Positions 1 to 9,433 of a stretch of DNA of 64,000 nt are shown one piece after another. The notes under the pieces are model-generated. The model had not been told where the DNA came from. It worked only from the letters and a program-made list of their open reading frames with translations, and did no database searches. Origin of the DNA: Streptomyces sp. A0642. Lineage in GTDB: Bacteria > Actinomycetota > Actinomycetes > Streptomycetales > Streptomycetaceae. A program made the position numbers and the translations under genes. Position 1 is the first letter of the stretch; each line of letters starts with the position of its first letter. Location: assembly GCF_004795105.1 (NCBI RefSeq), contig NZ_SSBL01000004.1, positions 62,001-126,000 on the forward strand. Direction: 5' to 3'.

Positions 1-440
1 GCGATCCGCTGCTCGTCGACCAGCGTGTCCAGGGCGTCGTAGACCTCGTCCGAGGAGTAGACGGCCGTGGGCGGGCAGTGCAGCTGCACGAGGTCCAGGG
101 TGTCGACCCCGAGGTTGGCCCGCGAGCGGTCGTTCCACGCCCGGAAGTTGTCCAGGACGTAGTTCTCCGGCACCTGATCCACGCGCCGGCCCATCTTCGT
201 CGCCACCAGGACGCCCGCGTCGGGCCGTTCCTTGAGATAGCGGCCGATGAGCTGCTCGCTGCGTCCGTCCCCGTACACGTCCGCGGTGTCGAAGAAGGTG
301 ACTCCCGCCTCTACGGCGGCGTCGAGGACATCGAAGGCGTCGGCCTCGCGCACCTCGCCCCAGTCCCCGCCGAGCTGCCATGTGCCCTGCCCGACGACCG
401 ATACGTCCCGCCCGGTCCTGCCCAGTTCTCGTTGCTCCAT
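1..440 (-). CDS. Aldo/keto reductase, N-terminal part (cut by window edge)
   Basis: The minus strand reads [20 protein letters not shown] and onward, a typical start of the aldo/keto reductase family (NADPH-dependent TIM-barrel carbonyl reductases). About 146 residues are present before the window edge. All four catalytic tetrad residues of the family can be seen: Asp and Tyr in FFDTADVYG, Lys in VATKMG and His in LVQLHCPP. An in-frame ATG three codons upstream (449) is an alternative start; neither has a strong ribosome binding site. The gene is divergent from the protease at 922. It lies outside the biosynthetic cluster and its substrate cannot be told from sequence. Confidence 0.9.
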   Translation of the reverse strand, partial: MEQRELGRTGRDVSVVGQGTWQLGGDWGEVREADAFDVLDAAVEAGVTFFDTADVYGDGRSEQLIGRYLKERPDAGVLVATKMGRRVDQVPENYVLDNFRAWNDRSRANLGVDTLDLVQLHCPPTAVYSSDEVYDALDTLVDEQRI

Positions 441-921
441 GAGGATCATGCTACGTCCCGGCTCCCGCCGGTCCCGGACGGTGCGGCACCACGAGGGCCG
501 GGGCGGAACGCCTCGCTCCCCGCCCCGGCCGGGACGCCGGCCGCCGTCCCGGCCGAGTGCCGCGAGCCGTCCCGTCTCCTCCTCGCCGAGCCGCCGGGTG
601 CCCGCCGCGTCGGCTTCCAGGTGGGCGGGGTCCCCCGTGCCCGGGGCGGCCTCCCGGGACGCGGGGTCGCCCGTGCCCCCTCTCCTCGCCGCCGCCCTTT
701 CCTGTGCGCGGGCTGTGCGATCGCACGACGGCGACTTGACCAGACTTGCCAAGGCCCTTTCGCCTGCCCGCAGTTCGTTGACGCTGACATGCCCACGTGT
801 GAGTGTTCGGTCGCCCGATCACGGACACCACCTGGGTGGACGACCGGCGCCGACCGTACGGGCGGGTCCGTCTCTCCATGCCGCTTCCGTGACCGAGGTC
901 CCCACAAACCGAGGAGCCTCG
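441..921. other. Divergent intergenic region with a 12-bp palindrome
   Basis: This 481-bp spacer separates the divergent reductase and protease genes and must carry both promoters. I see no credible coding sequence. A perfect 12-bp palindrome, GTGCGATCGCAC, lies at 715-726 and is followed by the near-direct repeat ACTTGACCAG/ACTTGCCAAG (734-753). TTGAC-type -35 candidates occur at 736 and 778 without a convincing -10. The palindrome could be an operator for the protease gene, but that is inference. Confidence 0.4.
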
Positions 922-3900
922 ATGAAACGCAGACCGATGACGGCCGGGACAACCCTGGCCGTCCTCGCCGGAATGCTGGTCGCCACCACTGGCCAGTCAG
1001 CTTCTGCAGAACCGTCTCCGCCCGCCCCCACCGCGCTGTCGACCGCCGTGTCGGCGGCCGACCGGGCGGCGGCCAGTGGTCTGGACGCCCTGGCCAAGGG
1101 GCCCGACGAGCGGTACGAGCGGCAGATGGTGACCCCCTGGGTCAACGGGCTCTACTCCATCGCGTACGAACGCACCTACCGCGGCCTGCCCGTCGTCGGC
1201 GGTGACGCCGTCGTGGTGGCCGACTCCAAGGGGCGCATCCGCGGATCCCAGTCCGCGGTCTCCCGGCGCATCAACGTTCCGGTCACCGCGACCGTCTCCG
1301 CGCGGGCCGCCGAGGCCGCCTCGCGCAAGAAGCTCCGCACGGTGGAGCGGGTGGACAGCCACCGGCTGGTGGTCCGGGCCACCGGCACGAAGTCCCGGCT
1401 GGCCTGGGAGACCGTGCTCACCGGCCGGACCGCGAAGGCACCGAGCCGGCTGCACGTGTTCGTCGACGCGGGCACCGGGAAGGTGCTCGACAGCTACGAC
1501 GACGTCAAGGCCGGCACCGGCAACAGCCAGTGGAACGGACCGGCTCCTCTGTCCATCAACACCACGTCTTCGGGCGGAAGTTACTCACTCCGCGACCCGG
1601 GCCGCCCCGGGCTGAGCTGTGCCGACTACAGCACCGGCAGCGTCTTCACCAAGTCGAGCGACTCCTGGGGCACCGGCAACGCCTCCAGCAAGGAGACCGG
1701 CTGCGTCGACGTCATGTGGGCGGCCCAGCACGAGTGGGACATGCTCCGGGACTGGCTGGGCCGCAACGGCCACGACGGGAACGGCCGCAGCTGGCCGGTC
1801 AAGGTCGGTCTCAATGACGTGAACGCCTACTGGGACGGCTCCTCCGTCTCGATCGGCCACAACAACGCCAACCAGTGGATCGGCGCGATGGACGTCGTGG
1901 GCCACGAGTTCGGCCACGGCATCGACCAGTACACCCCCGGCGGCGCCAACAACGAGTCCGGTCTGGGCGAGGCCACCGGCGACATCATGGGCGCGCTGAC
2001 GGAGGCGTACACCAACGAGCCCGCCCCCTACGACGACCCGGACTACACGGTCGGCGAGAAGATCAACCTGGTCGGCAATGGACCGATCCGGATCATGTAC
2101 AACCCGGGGCAGACCGGCGACCCGAACTGCTACAGCTCCTCCATACCCAACACCGAGGAGCACGCGGCGGCGGGCCCCCTCAACCACTGGTTCTATCTGC
2201 TGGCCGAGGGCTCCAGTCCGGGGGGCGGCAAGCCGTCCAGCCCCACCTGCAACAGCTCCTCGGTCACCGGTGTGGGCATCCAGAGCGCCGGCAAGGTCTT
2301 CTACGGCGGCATGCTGCTCAAGACCAGCGGCATGACGTACAAGCGCTACCGCACCGCGACCCTGACCTCGGCCAAGAACCTCGACGCCACCTGTGTGCTG
2401 TTCAACCGGGCGAAGGCGGCCTGGGACGCGGTGAGCGTCCCCGCCCAGAGCGGTGACCCGACCTGCGTCCCGAGCGGCAGCAACGACTTCTCCCTGTCGC
2501 TCGACCCGGCCTCCGGCTCGGTGCAGCAGGGCGGTTCGGTGACGGCCACGGTCAGGACCACCGTGTCGTCCGGCAGTGCGCAGACGGTGAACCTGTCGGC
2601 GACCGGCCAGCCGAGCGGGGTGAGCGTCTCCTTCAGCCCGTCCTCGGTGCAGTCCGGCGCGACCTCGGCGATGACCGTGTCGGCCACGACGGCGGCGGCG
2701 CCCGGTACGTACACCCTCACGGTGAAGGGTGCGGGCGCCCAGGACCACACCGCGCAGTACACCCTGACGGTGGGCGGCGGCGGCAACCCGGGCGGCACGG
2801 CCCCCGACATCAGCGTCGCCAACGTGCAGACGCATCTGGCCCAGCTCAACACGATCGCCTCGCAGAACGGCGGCAACCGGCGGGCCGGCAGCAGCGGCTA
2901 CACCGCCTCGCTCGCCTATGTGAAGGGCAAGCTCCAGGCGGCCGGATACACCGTCAGCGAGCAGACCTGCACCACCTGCACCTACCGCGGGAACAACCTG
3001 ATCGCGGACTGGCCGGGCGGTGCGGCCGACCGGACCGTGATGTTCGGCGCCCACCTCGACAGTGTGGCCGCCGGCCCCGGCATCAACGACAACGGCTCCG
3101 GCTCCGCCACGCTGCTGGAGAACGCGCTGGCCCTGGCCCAGCAGAACCCGACGATGACCAAGCACGTGCGCTTCGCCTGGTGGAACGGCGAGGAGCAGGG
3201 CCTGGAGGGCTCCGAGTACTACGTCGGCCAGCTCTCCGCCGCCCAGCGGTCGGCCATCAGCGCCTACTACAACTTCGACATGGTCGCCTCCACCAACGGC
3301 GGCTACTTCATCAACAACCTCAACTCGGCGGCCTCGGCCCCGATGAAGGAGTACTGGGCCTCGCTCGGCCTGGCGCCGGAGGAGAACGTCGAGGGCCAGG
3401 GACGCTCCGACGACTACTCCTTCCAGCAGGGCGGCATCGCCACCTCGGGGTACGCGACCGGGGCGAGTGACACGAAGACGTCGGCCCAGGCCACGAAGTG
3501 GGGCGGTACCGCGGGCCGTTCGTACGACTCGTGCTACCACCAGGCGTGCGACACGACGGCCAACATCAACGCGACCGCGCTCAACCGCAGCGCGGACGGT
3601 GTCGCCTACACCGTGTGGAAGACGGCGGTCGGCACCACCGCGCCCGCCGACGACTTCTCCGTCTCGGTGAACCCGGTGTCCGGCAGCGTCCAGCCGGGAG
3701 CCTCCGTCACGGCGACCGTGGCGACGGCCACCACCAGTGGTTCCGCGCAGACCGTGCGGCTCACCGCCTCCGGCGCGCCGAGCGGGGTCACCGTCTCCTT
3801 CGCCCCGTCCTCCGTGCAGTCGGGCTCCTCGTCCACGATGACCGTCTCCGCCGGTGCACAGGTCACCGCCGGTACGTACACCCTCACCGTGACCGGCACG

Positions 3901-4416
3901 GGCACCGCCACCCACACCACCACGTACTCCCTGGTGGTCGGCGGAGGCGGCAGCACCTGCCAGGCACGGCAGGTCGTCGCGAACGGCGGTTTCGAGAACG
4001 GCACCGCTCCGTGGACCCAGAGCGACGTCATCACCGACCGGACCTCCGAGAAGCCCGCGCACAGCGGGTCGTACCTGGCCTGGTTCGGAGGCTGGGGCAG
4101 CACCCACACCGACACGGCCACGCAGTCGGTGACCGTTCCGGCGGGCTGCTCGACCTACCGGCTGTCGTTCTTCCTGCGCACGGACACCGACGAGTCGGCG
4201 GGCGACGCGACCGCCTACGACACGTTCACGGTGAAGCTCGGTTCCCGGACGCTGGCGACGTACTCCAACCTCGACGCCAGCAGCGGCTACGTCCAGCAGT
4301 CCTTCGACGTCGGCTCCGCCGCGGGGCAGACGGTGACGCTGGGGTTCACCAGTAAGGAGGACGCCTACCTGCAGACCAGCTTCGTCGTGGACGACGTGAC
4401 GCTCGACGTGAGCTGA
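922..4416 (+). CDS. Secreted double metalloprotease: M4 thermolysin-like plus M28 aminopeptidase
   Basis: A 1164-aa protein starting at ATG 922 behind GAGGAG. A signal peptide (about residues 1-29, ending ASA) is followed by an FTP/PepSY-type propeptide and an M4 catalytic domain with HEFGH at 328-332, third zinc ligand Glu350 in GLGEATGD, and active-site His422 in PLNHWF. A beta-sandwich repeat (about 515-620) leads to an M28 peptidase domain with the full Streptomyces-aminopeptidase-like metal set: His711, Asp723, Glu757-Glu758 (NGEEQG), Asp786 and His873 (CYHQACD). A second copy of the sandwich repeat (about 910-1012) and a C-terminal secreted beta-domain ([10 protein letters not shown] onward) end the chain. 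It probably acts as an extracellular nutrient-scavenging endo- plus aminopeptidase. Having both protease folds in one chain is the odd feature. It is unrelated to the neighbouring cluster. Confidence 0.93.
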   Translation: MKRRPMTAGTTLAVLAGMLVATTGQSASAEPSPPAPTALSTAVSAADRAAASGLDALAKGPDERYERQMVTPWVNGLYSIAYERTYRGLPVVGGDAVVVADSKGRIRGSQSAVSRRINVPVTATVSARAAEAASRKKLRTVERVDSHRLVVRATGTKSRLAWETVLTGRTAKAPSRLHVFVDAGTGKVLDSYDDVKAGTGNSQWNGPAPLSINTTSSGGSYSLRDPGRPGLSCADYSTGSVFTKSSDSWGTGNASSKETGCVDVMWAAQHEWDMLRDWLGRNGHDGNGRSWPVKVGLNDVNAYWDGSSVSIGHNNANQWIGAMDVVGHEFGHGIDQYTPGGANNESGLGEATGDIMGALTEAYTNEPAPYDDPDYTVGEKINLVGNGPIRIMYNPGQTGDPNCYSSSIPNTEEHAAAGPLNHWFYLLAEGSSPGGGKPSSPTCNSSSVTGVGIQSAGKVFYGGMLLKTSGMTYKRYRTATLTSAKNLDATCVLFNRAKAAWDAVSVPAQSGDPTCVPSGSNDFSLSLDPASGSVQQGGSVTATVRTTVSSGSAQTVNLSATGQPSGVSVSFSPSSVQSGATSAMTVSATTAAAPGTYTLTVKGAGAQDHTAQYTLTVGGGGNPGGTAPDISVANVQTHLAQLNTIASQNGGNRRAGSSGYTASLAYVKGKLQAAGYTVSEQTCTTCTYRGNNLIADWPGGAADRTVMFGAHLDSVAAGPGINDNGSGSATLLENALALAQQNPTMTKHVRFAWWNGEEQGLEGSEYYVGQLSAAQRSAISAYYNFDMVASTNGGYFINNLNSAASAPMKEYWASLGLAPEENVEGQGRSDDYSFQQGGIATSGYATGASDTKTSAQATKWGGTAGRSYDSCYHQACDTTANINATALNRSADGVAYTVWKTAVGTTAPADDFSVSVNPVSGSVQPGASVTATVATATTSGSAQTVRLTASGAPSGVTVSFAPSSVQSGSSSTMTVSAGAQVTAGTYTLTVTGTGTATHTTTYSLVVGGGGSTCQARQVVANGGFENGTAPWTQSDVITDRTSEKPAHSGSYLAWFGGWGSTHTDTATQSVTVPAGCSTYRLSFFLRTDTDESAGDATAYDTFTVKLGSRTLATYSNLDASSGYVQQSFDVGSAAGQTVTLGFTSKEDAYLQTSFVVDDVTLDVS

Positions 4417-4435
4417 TCCGCTCCCGGGGGAGCGT

Positions 4436-4468
4436 GGGGGCGGGGCGTGCTCCACACGCCCCGCCCCC
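4436..4468. terminator. Bidirectional terminator hairpin
   Basis: A perfect 14-bp inverted repeat, GGGGGCGGGGCGTG / CACGCCCCGCCCCC, surrounds a 5-nt loop in the short gap between two convergent genes (protease stop 4416, XRE stop 4474). Stem length and position make a shared terminator very likely. Confidence 0.85.
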
Positions 4469-4473
4469 GTGCG

Positions 4474-5904
4474 TCAGCGGACCGCCGCCGCCAGTCTGCT
4501 GACGAAGTCGTCGGTCTCCGCGTGGCCGCCGCCGCGGGCGGCGAGTCTGCCGTGGAGTCCGCGCAGTTCCTGGCCGAGCAGCGTCGCCGGATTCACCTCG
4601 GTGGTGTCCAGGACCGGCGCCGCCACGGCCTGCGCCGCCGCCGGGTCACCGGCGCACGCGTGCGCGTCGGCCATCCGGGCCAGGAACAGCATGCGGGCCG
4701 AGTGCATGCCGGGCGGCAGCAGACCGAGCGCGGCCCCGGCCGCCCCGACGGCGCGGAGCGCGAAACGGCGGTCGCCGGTGGCCGCGGCGAGATCGCGCAG
4801 CGCGCCGGCGGCGCCGGACTCCACGCGCAGGCGCACGGAGGCGACGGAGAGCCACGGCGCCTCCGCCTCGTCGCCTTCGCCGGCCCGGTCCATCTGGGTC
4901 CAGGCCCGGCTGATGTGCCTCAGGGTCCGGGTGGCGTCGCCGCGGACCGCGTGGCCGCGCGCCTGGTACAGGTCGCTCATGGCGCCCGCCCAGTACCGGC
5001 CCGCCGCGGCTTCGCCGATCGCCCTGCCGTAGGCGAGCGCCGAGGGTCCGTCCCCCTCCAGCCGGGCCAGGGTGCTCATGTCGCTGAGGGCCGCGACCTG
5101 CGTACCGACGCGGTCCGCCAGGACGGCCCACTGCAGCGAGCGGTCGAGCCAGGCCATCGCCGTCCCGTTGCGGCCCCACAGCAGCCGCAGACAGCCGGCC
5201 GACTGCGCGTACTCGGCCGCCAGCGGGGCCAGTCGGGTCTGGTACGACGCCGCGGGGAGCGCCATCCAGCGGAGCATGGCGTGCAGCGTGCGCTCGACGA
5301 CGGCGGTCGCTCCCGGCCAGGCGCGCTCCTCGTCCGCGCGCAGACAGACGGCGAGCAGGGCGGTCAGCGCGTGCACCGTGTCATCGTCCAGGGCGGGGTG
5401 GGCCAGTGCGTCCGGGCCCAGGGCGCAGAAGGCGGCGTGCAGGGCGATGACGTCGGAGGGCACGGGGACCGCGCAGCCGTCCCGGCCGTGCATCGGGCAG
5501 ACGAGTCCGTAGGCGGGCAGACGCGCGGGCAGGACGGTCCCCGGCGGAAGCATCGCCGGCAGGGCTACGCCCGGAGGTTCACCGGGCAGCGGGCCGCTCC
5601 GCGCGGCGAGCGGCCCGTCCTGCGGACCCGTGGCGCGCTCCTGACGCCCGGCCGCCTCGCAGGCCTCCAGCAGCTCGCCCGCGGCCTTCAGCAGGTCGTC
5701 CAGCCGGCGGGCCAGGGGAAGCGGCGTCCGCCGGCTGCCGTGCTCCAGTTTGCTGATGGCGGTGTGGTCGTAGCCGACCCGGGCGCCCACCTGGGCCTGG
5801 GTCAGCCCGGCGCGTCTGCGCCAGTGGCGCAACCGGGCTCCGAACGACTGCCATGCCTCCGCCGTACGGGCGTCCGCCGGCAGGGCCCCCCATGCCTCGC
5901 TCAC
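4474..5904 (-). CDS. XRE-family helix-turn-helix regulator with TPR-like C-terminal region
   Basis: A 476-aa protein with a GTG start. Residues about 20-75 form a Cro/C1-type HTH (LRHWRRRAGLTQAQVGARVG, then a recognition helix region with HTAISKLEHGSR). The remaining 400 residues are Ala/Leu/Arg-rich helical repeats of the kind seen in the many Streptomyces HTH-TPR regulators, often controlling development or secondary metabolism. A cysteine-containing stretch, LVCPMHGRDGCAVP, lies around residue 130. The gene is alone in its transcription unit, convergent with the protease. Its target is unknown. Confidence 0.85.
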   Translation of the reverse strand: MSEAWGALPADARTAEAWQSFGARLRHWRRRAGLTQAQVGARVGYDHTAISKLEHGSRRTPLPLARRLDDLLKAAGELLEACEAAGRQERATGPQDGPLAARSGPLPGEPPGVALPAMLPPGTVLPARLPAYGLVCPMHGRDGCAVPVPSDVIALHAAFCALGPDALAHPALDDDTVHALTALLAVCLRADEERAWPGATAVVERTLHAMLRWMALPAASYQTRLAPLAAEYAQSAGCLRLLWGRNGTAMAWLDRSLQWAVLADRVGTQVAALSDMSTLARLEGDGPSALAYGRAIGEAAAGRYWAGAMSDLYQARGHAVRGDATRTLRHISRAWTQMDRAGEGDEAEAPWLSVASVRLRVESGAAGALRDLAAATGDRRFALRAVGAAGAALGLLPPGMHSARMLFLARMADAHACAGDPAAAQAVAAPVLDTTEVNPATLLGQELRGLHGRLAARGGGHAETDDFVSRLAAAVR

Positions 5905-6232
5905 CTGGAACCCCGTAATCGCGCCTGGTCAAGGACGCCACACGTGCCACGCTCACGGCTCATGCCCGGAGGATAGCGAGCAGCCGTGCCGGCTGTCCCC
6001 CGCCAGTCGACAAGATGTCCGGTATCAGGCGCAGCGGTTGCCGTTCCGGGCGGCCGCCCCCGGTGGGAGCCAGGGCTGTCCCGCCCTTCCTGGTGGATCA
6101 GCGCGCGGCGTCGGATGCGGTGCACCGCAAGGCGGGGAGGCGCCCGCATACGGGGTGTATCCGGGCGTTCCGACAACGCGGCGAGGTGCCGTAGCTGTCG
6201 TCGCGCGCCCGCCAGGAATTGCGGGACAGCCC
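5905..6232. other. Intergenic region with a 14-bp palindrome
   Basis: This 328-bp stretch lies between the start of the XRE gene and the stop of the SpoIIE gene, both on the minus strand. I see no convincing gene. It contains a perfect 14-bp palindrome, TGCGGTGCACCGCA, at 6116-6129, and a weaker ATAC/GTAT inverted repeat about 25 bp further on. The palindrome could be an operator or, less likely, the stem of a terminator for the SpoIIE gene. Confidence 0.4.
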
Positions 6233-9010
6233 TTAAGCGGGCGGGCGCCCGCCGAGCGACTGTTCGGACCAGATGACCTTGCCGCGTTCGGTGTAGCGGG
6301 TGCCCCAGCGTTCCGCGAACTGGGCGACCAGGAACAGACCGCGTCCGCCCTCGTCCGTCGTCGCCGCGTAGCGCAGGTGCGGCGAAGTGCTGCTGCAGTC
6401 CGACACCTCGCAGATCAGGGCCCGGTCGTACAGCAGCCGCACGCTGATCGGCTCGGAGCCGTACCGGATCGCGTTGGTGACGAGCTCGCTCAGGATCAGT
6501 TCGGTGACGAACCCCTCCTCGTCGAGGCCCCGGTCGGTGAGCCAGCGGATGGCCTCCTTGCGTACGCCGGCGACGGCCGCCGGGTCGGGGTTCACCTGCC
6601 ACTCGACGCGGCATGCGGGGTCCAGGGTCCGGGTGCGGGCCACGAGCAGGGCGACGTCGTCGCCGGGGCGGCTGGGCAGCAGCGCCTCCAGCACGTCGTC
6701 GCAGGTCTCCTCGGGCGTGCGGTCACGGCCGGCCAGAGCGTCGCGCAACTGCCGCAGGCCGTCGTCGATGTCCCGGTCGCGGCGCTCGACCAGGCCGTCC
6801 GTGTACAGCACCAGACGGCTCCCCTCGGGCACGTCCAGCTCGGTCGCCTCGAAGGGCATGCCACCGATTCCCAGCGGCAGGCCGGCGGGGATCTCGGGAA
6901 ACTCGACGGTGCCGTCCGGCCGGACGAGGGCGGGTCCGGGGTGCCCGGCCCGGGCCACCGAGCAGCGCCCGGAGACCGCGTCGTAGATCGCGTACAGGCA
7001 GGTGGCCCCGGTGATCGCCGCGCCTGCGGTCTCGTTCTGGTCCATTCTGGCGACGAGTTCGTCGAGGTGGCTGAGGAGTTCGTCGGGCGGCAGGTCCAGC
7101 GTGGAGAAGTTGTGCACCGTGGTGCGCAGCCGGCCCATGGTGGCCGCGGCGTGCAGACCGTGCCCGACCACGTCGCCGACGACGAGCGCGACCCTGGCGC
7201 CGGACAGCGGGATCACGTCGAACCAGTCCCCGCTCACCCCCGCCTGCGCCGGCAGATAGCGGTAGGCGACGTCCAGGGCGTTCTGGGCCGGAAGGCCGCT
7301 CGGGAGCAGGCTGCGCTGGAGCGTCACGGCCATCTCGTGCTCGCGGGTGTAGCGCCGGGCGTTGTCGACGCTGACCGCGGCCCGGGCCACCAGTTCCTCG
7401 GCGAAGGACAGGTCCTCGGCGTCGAAGGAGGTCTCGTTCTGCGCGCGCCAGAAGTTGGCCATGCCGAGGATGATGCCGCGGGCGCGCAGGGGCACCGAGA
7501 TCAGGGAGTGGAATCCGTACTCCAGGATCCGTGCGGCCTGCGCGGGGTCGGGCAGGCGCCACTGCCGGGACGCGGTGAGATCGGGGACCAGCCAGGTGTG
7601 GCCGCTGCTGGTGCCGAGGCCTTCGGGACGGGTGGGTACGAAGCCGATGACGCTGCCCGGCGGATAGAGGGGGTGGTCCGGGCTGACGCCGTGCAGGGCG
7701 GTGCGGCGCATGGCCATCGCCTCGCCGGAGGGCGGCTCCGGTTCCTCGCCGCGCAGTACGGAGTCGGCGAGGTCGACCGTCACGCAGTCGGCGAAGCCGG
7801 GGGCGGCGACCTCCGCCAGCTCGCGCGCGGTCGTGGTGACGTCGAGGGTCGTCCCGATGCGGGCCCCCGCCCGGTACAGGAGCATCAGGCGCTCCCGCAC
7901 GGTCTCCGCCCGCCCCGTGAGTGCCTGTAGTTCGGTGGTGTCCCGCAGGGTGGCGACCGTGCCGGGCGGTCCGCCGCGCTCACCGGTGGGGCGGAGGTTG
8001 ACCGCCAGCAGCCGGTTGCCCGCCGGCCGCACCTCGTCGGTGGCGACCCGCCCGGAGGCCAGGAGCTCCGCGGTGCGGGGATGCAGTCCCAGCGCGGTCA
8101 CGGCGCGGCCCTCGGCGTCGGCGGGCAGTTCCAGGAGTCGTCGCGCCTCGTCGTTGGCGAGGACCAGGCGGCCGTCGGCCCCGATGATGAGTACGCCTTC
8201 CCTGACGGCGTGCAGGACGGCGTCGTGGTGCTCGTACATCCGGGTCATCTCGGCCGGGCCGAGGCCGCGCGTCTGGCGGCCGAGGCGGCGGCTCACCAGC
8301 GCGGCGCCGCCCGCCGTGAGGGCGAGGGCGGCGACCGCGGCGCCGAGGGCGAGCGGGATGCTCGGATAGGCGAGTCTGTTCACGGTCTCGACCCTGATCC
8401 CGACGGCCACCAGGCCGGCGGCCGTGCCGTCCGGCCGTTGCACGGGCGCCACGCCGTTGACGACCAGACCGCGGCTGGCCTTGACCGTGCGGGTGAACGG
8501 CTCCCCCTCCAGGGCTTCCTTGTACGGGCCGGGGACGCGCTCCCCGATCAGCGCGATGTCCGGGTGGGTGTAACGGATGCCGTTGGCTCCGGCCACCACG
8601 ACGTACTCCACGCCGGTGCTGCGCCGGACGTCCTCGGCGCGGGGCTGGAGCACGGTGGTGGGGTCCTTGCTGTCGAGGGCCGCGGCGACGCCCGGGGCAT
8701 GGGCGAAGGTCTCCGCGACGCTCAGCGACCGGGCCTCGGCCACGTTCATGCTGTCGTGTCTGCCCTGGACCACCAGCGCGACGACGGCGGTCACGACGAG
8801 GAGCGCCGTGATGCCCAGCATGAGGAAGAAGACCTGGCCCGCCACGGTGTGGACGCTGAAGAGGTCGCGCAGCCCGCTGCCGGGCGCGGAGCGCCGGCGC
8901 TGCCGACGGGAGGGCGCGGGTTCGTCACCGCCCGGGTGTCCGTCGGCGTGCCGACGCGGCTGCCGGGCGGAGTGGCGAAACCGCGTCCGGAGCCGACCTG
9001 TACCACCCAC
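6233..9010 (-). CDS. Membrane sensor SpoIIE-type serine phosphatase with ATP-binding anti-sigma domain
   Basis: About 925 aa from the in-frame GTG at 9010, chosen because the upstream frame is low-complexity and the chain after it matches the family layout. Order: basic cytoplasmic N-terminus, first membrane helix (VFFLMLGITALLVVTAVVAL), an extracytoplasmic Cache-like sensor, second helix (about residue 240), PAS domain, GAF domain, PP2C-like SpoIIE phosphatase (SGDWFDV, VVGDVVGHG, LVLYTDGLVERR, GDDVALLV) and a C-terminal histidine-kinase-like ATPase of the RsbW type (ELVTNAIRYG, DEGGRGLFLV). Such proteins set sigma-factor activity through anti-sigma-antagonist phosphorylation. The signal is unknown. 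There is no link to the cluster other than proximity. Confidence 0.88.
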   Translation of the reverse strand: MGGTGRLRTRFRHSARQPRRHADGHPGGDEPAPSRRQRRRSAPGSGLRDLFSVHTVAGQVFFLMLGITALLVVTAVVALVVQGRHDSMNVAEARSLSVAETFAHAPGVAAALDSKDPTTVLQPRAEDVRRSTGVEYVVVAGANGIRYTHPDIALIGERVPGPYKEALEGEPFTRTVKASRGLVVNGVAPVQRPDGTAAGLVAVGIRVETVNRLAYPSIPLALGAAVAALALTAGGAALVSRRLGRQTRGLGPAEMTRMYEHHDAVLHAVREGVLIIGADGRLVLANDEARRLLELPADAEGRAVTALGLHPRTAELLASGRVATDEVRPAGNRLLAVNLRPTGERGGPPGTVATLRDTTELQALTGRAETVRERLMLLYRAGARIGTTLDVTTTARELAEVAAPGFADCVTVDLADSVLRGEEPEPPSGEAMAMRRTALHGVSPDHPLYPPGSVIGFVPTRPEGLGTSSGHTWLVPDLTASRQWRLPDPAQAARILEYGFHSLISVPLRARGIILGMANFWRAQNETSFDAEDLSFAEELVARAAVSVDNARRYTREHEMAVTLQRSLLPSGLPAQNALDVAYRYLPAQAGVSGDWFDVIPLSGARVALVVGDVVGHGLHAAATMGRLRTTVHNFSTLDLPPDELLSHLDELVARMDQNETAGAAITGATCLYAIYDAVSGRCSVARAGHPGPALVRPDGTVEFPEIPAGLPLGIGGMPFEATELDVPEGSRLVLYTDGLVERRDRDIDDGLRQLRDALAGRDRTPEETCDDVLEALLPSRPGDDVALLVARTRTLDPACRVEWQVNPDPAAVAGVRKEAIRWLTDRGLDEEGFVTELILSELVTNAIRYGSEPISVRLLYDRALICEVSDCSSTSPHLRYAATTDEGGRGLFLVAQFAERWGTRYTERGKVIWSEQSLGGRPPA

Positions 9011-9134
9011 ATCTTCAGGTTTAACACGATTCCGCCCGGCCGCCCTTCGGGACCGGGCGGCGTTGCCGGCCGCGTGACGTGTGAACGGCGCGCTGCCAGG
9101 GCATAGGACGGATGACCGACAGGAGGTGGGGTCA

Positions 9135-9230
9135 GTGGGCCGCATCAAGATCGTCCGACGTCCACCGCTTCCTTCCCGGCCGCCGCCGCTCGATCTGCGC
9201 ACGCCGTCCGGGCGCCCGCTGCCGTACTGA
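9135..9230 (+). CDS. Possible 31-aa small protein with strong RBS and own terminator
   Basis: A GTG at 9135 is preceded by AGGAGG at 9121-9126 (8-nt gap) and opens a 31-codon frame beginning MGRIKIVRRPPLPSRPPPLD and ending GRPLPY. It is basic and proline-rich, with no hydrophobic segment. A strong hairpin follows 23 bp after the stop. A full Shine-Dalgarno plus terminator around a short frame argues for a real small gene or leader transcript. I do not recognise the sequence and assign no function. The alternative is that this is an untranslated leader RNA. Confidence 0.45.
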   Translation: MGRIKIVRRPPLPSRPPPLDLRTPSGRPLPY

Positions 9231-9253
9231 CTCCCGCGCCACTCATCCGTCGT

Positions 9254-9284
9254 CCTCGGGGCCGCACGCCGTGCGGCCCCGAGG
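9254..9284 (+). terminator. Strong terminator hairpin after the small ORF
   Basis: A perfect inverted repeat, CCTCGGGGCCGCACG / CGTGCGGCCCCGAGG, around one base (in practice a 12-bp stem with a 7-nt loop). It closes the short transcription unit at about 9.1 kb. The rest of 9285-9433 carries only a near-duplicated stretch (GCGCGGGCCCAGGG twice, at about 9299 and 9320) and presumably the promoter of the next gene. Confidence 0.75.
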
Positions 9285-9433
9285 CGCGTTCCGGAGCGGC
9301 GCGGGCCCAGGGGCAGGCCGGCGCGGGCCCAGGGTGTTGATCACCCTGCCGGGCGGCGGTGCGAACCGGCAGGATGTCGGGGTAGAGGTCCGGCGTCCGC
9401 CGGCGGCGCCGGCCGTCCGAGGAAAGGGTTCCC

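Noticed and set aside
1585-4455. A 956-codon open frame on the minus strand opposite the protease gene
   Set aside because: The product is low-complexity (Arg/Gly/Val/His-rich) with no family motif; it is the usual antisense shadow of a very high-GC gene.
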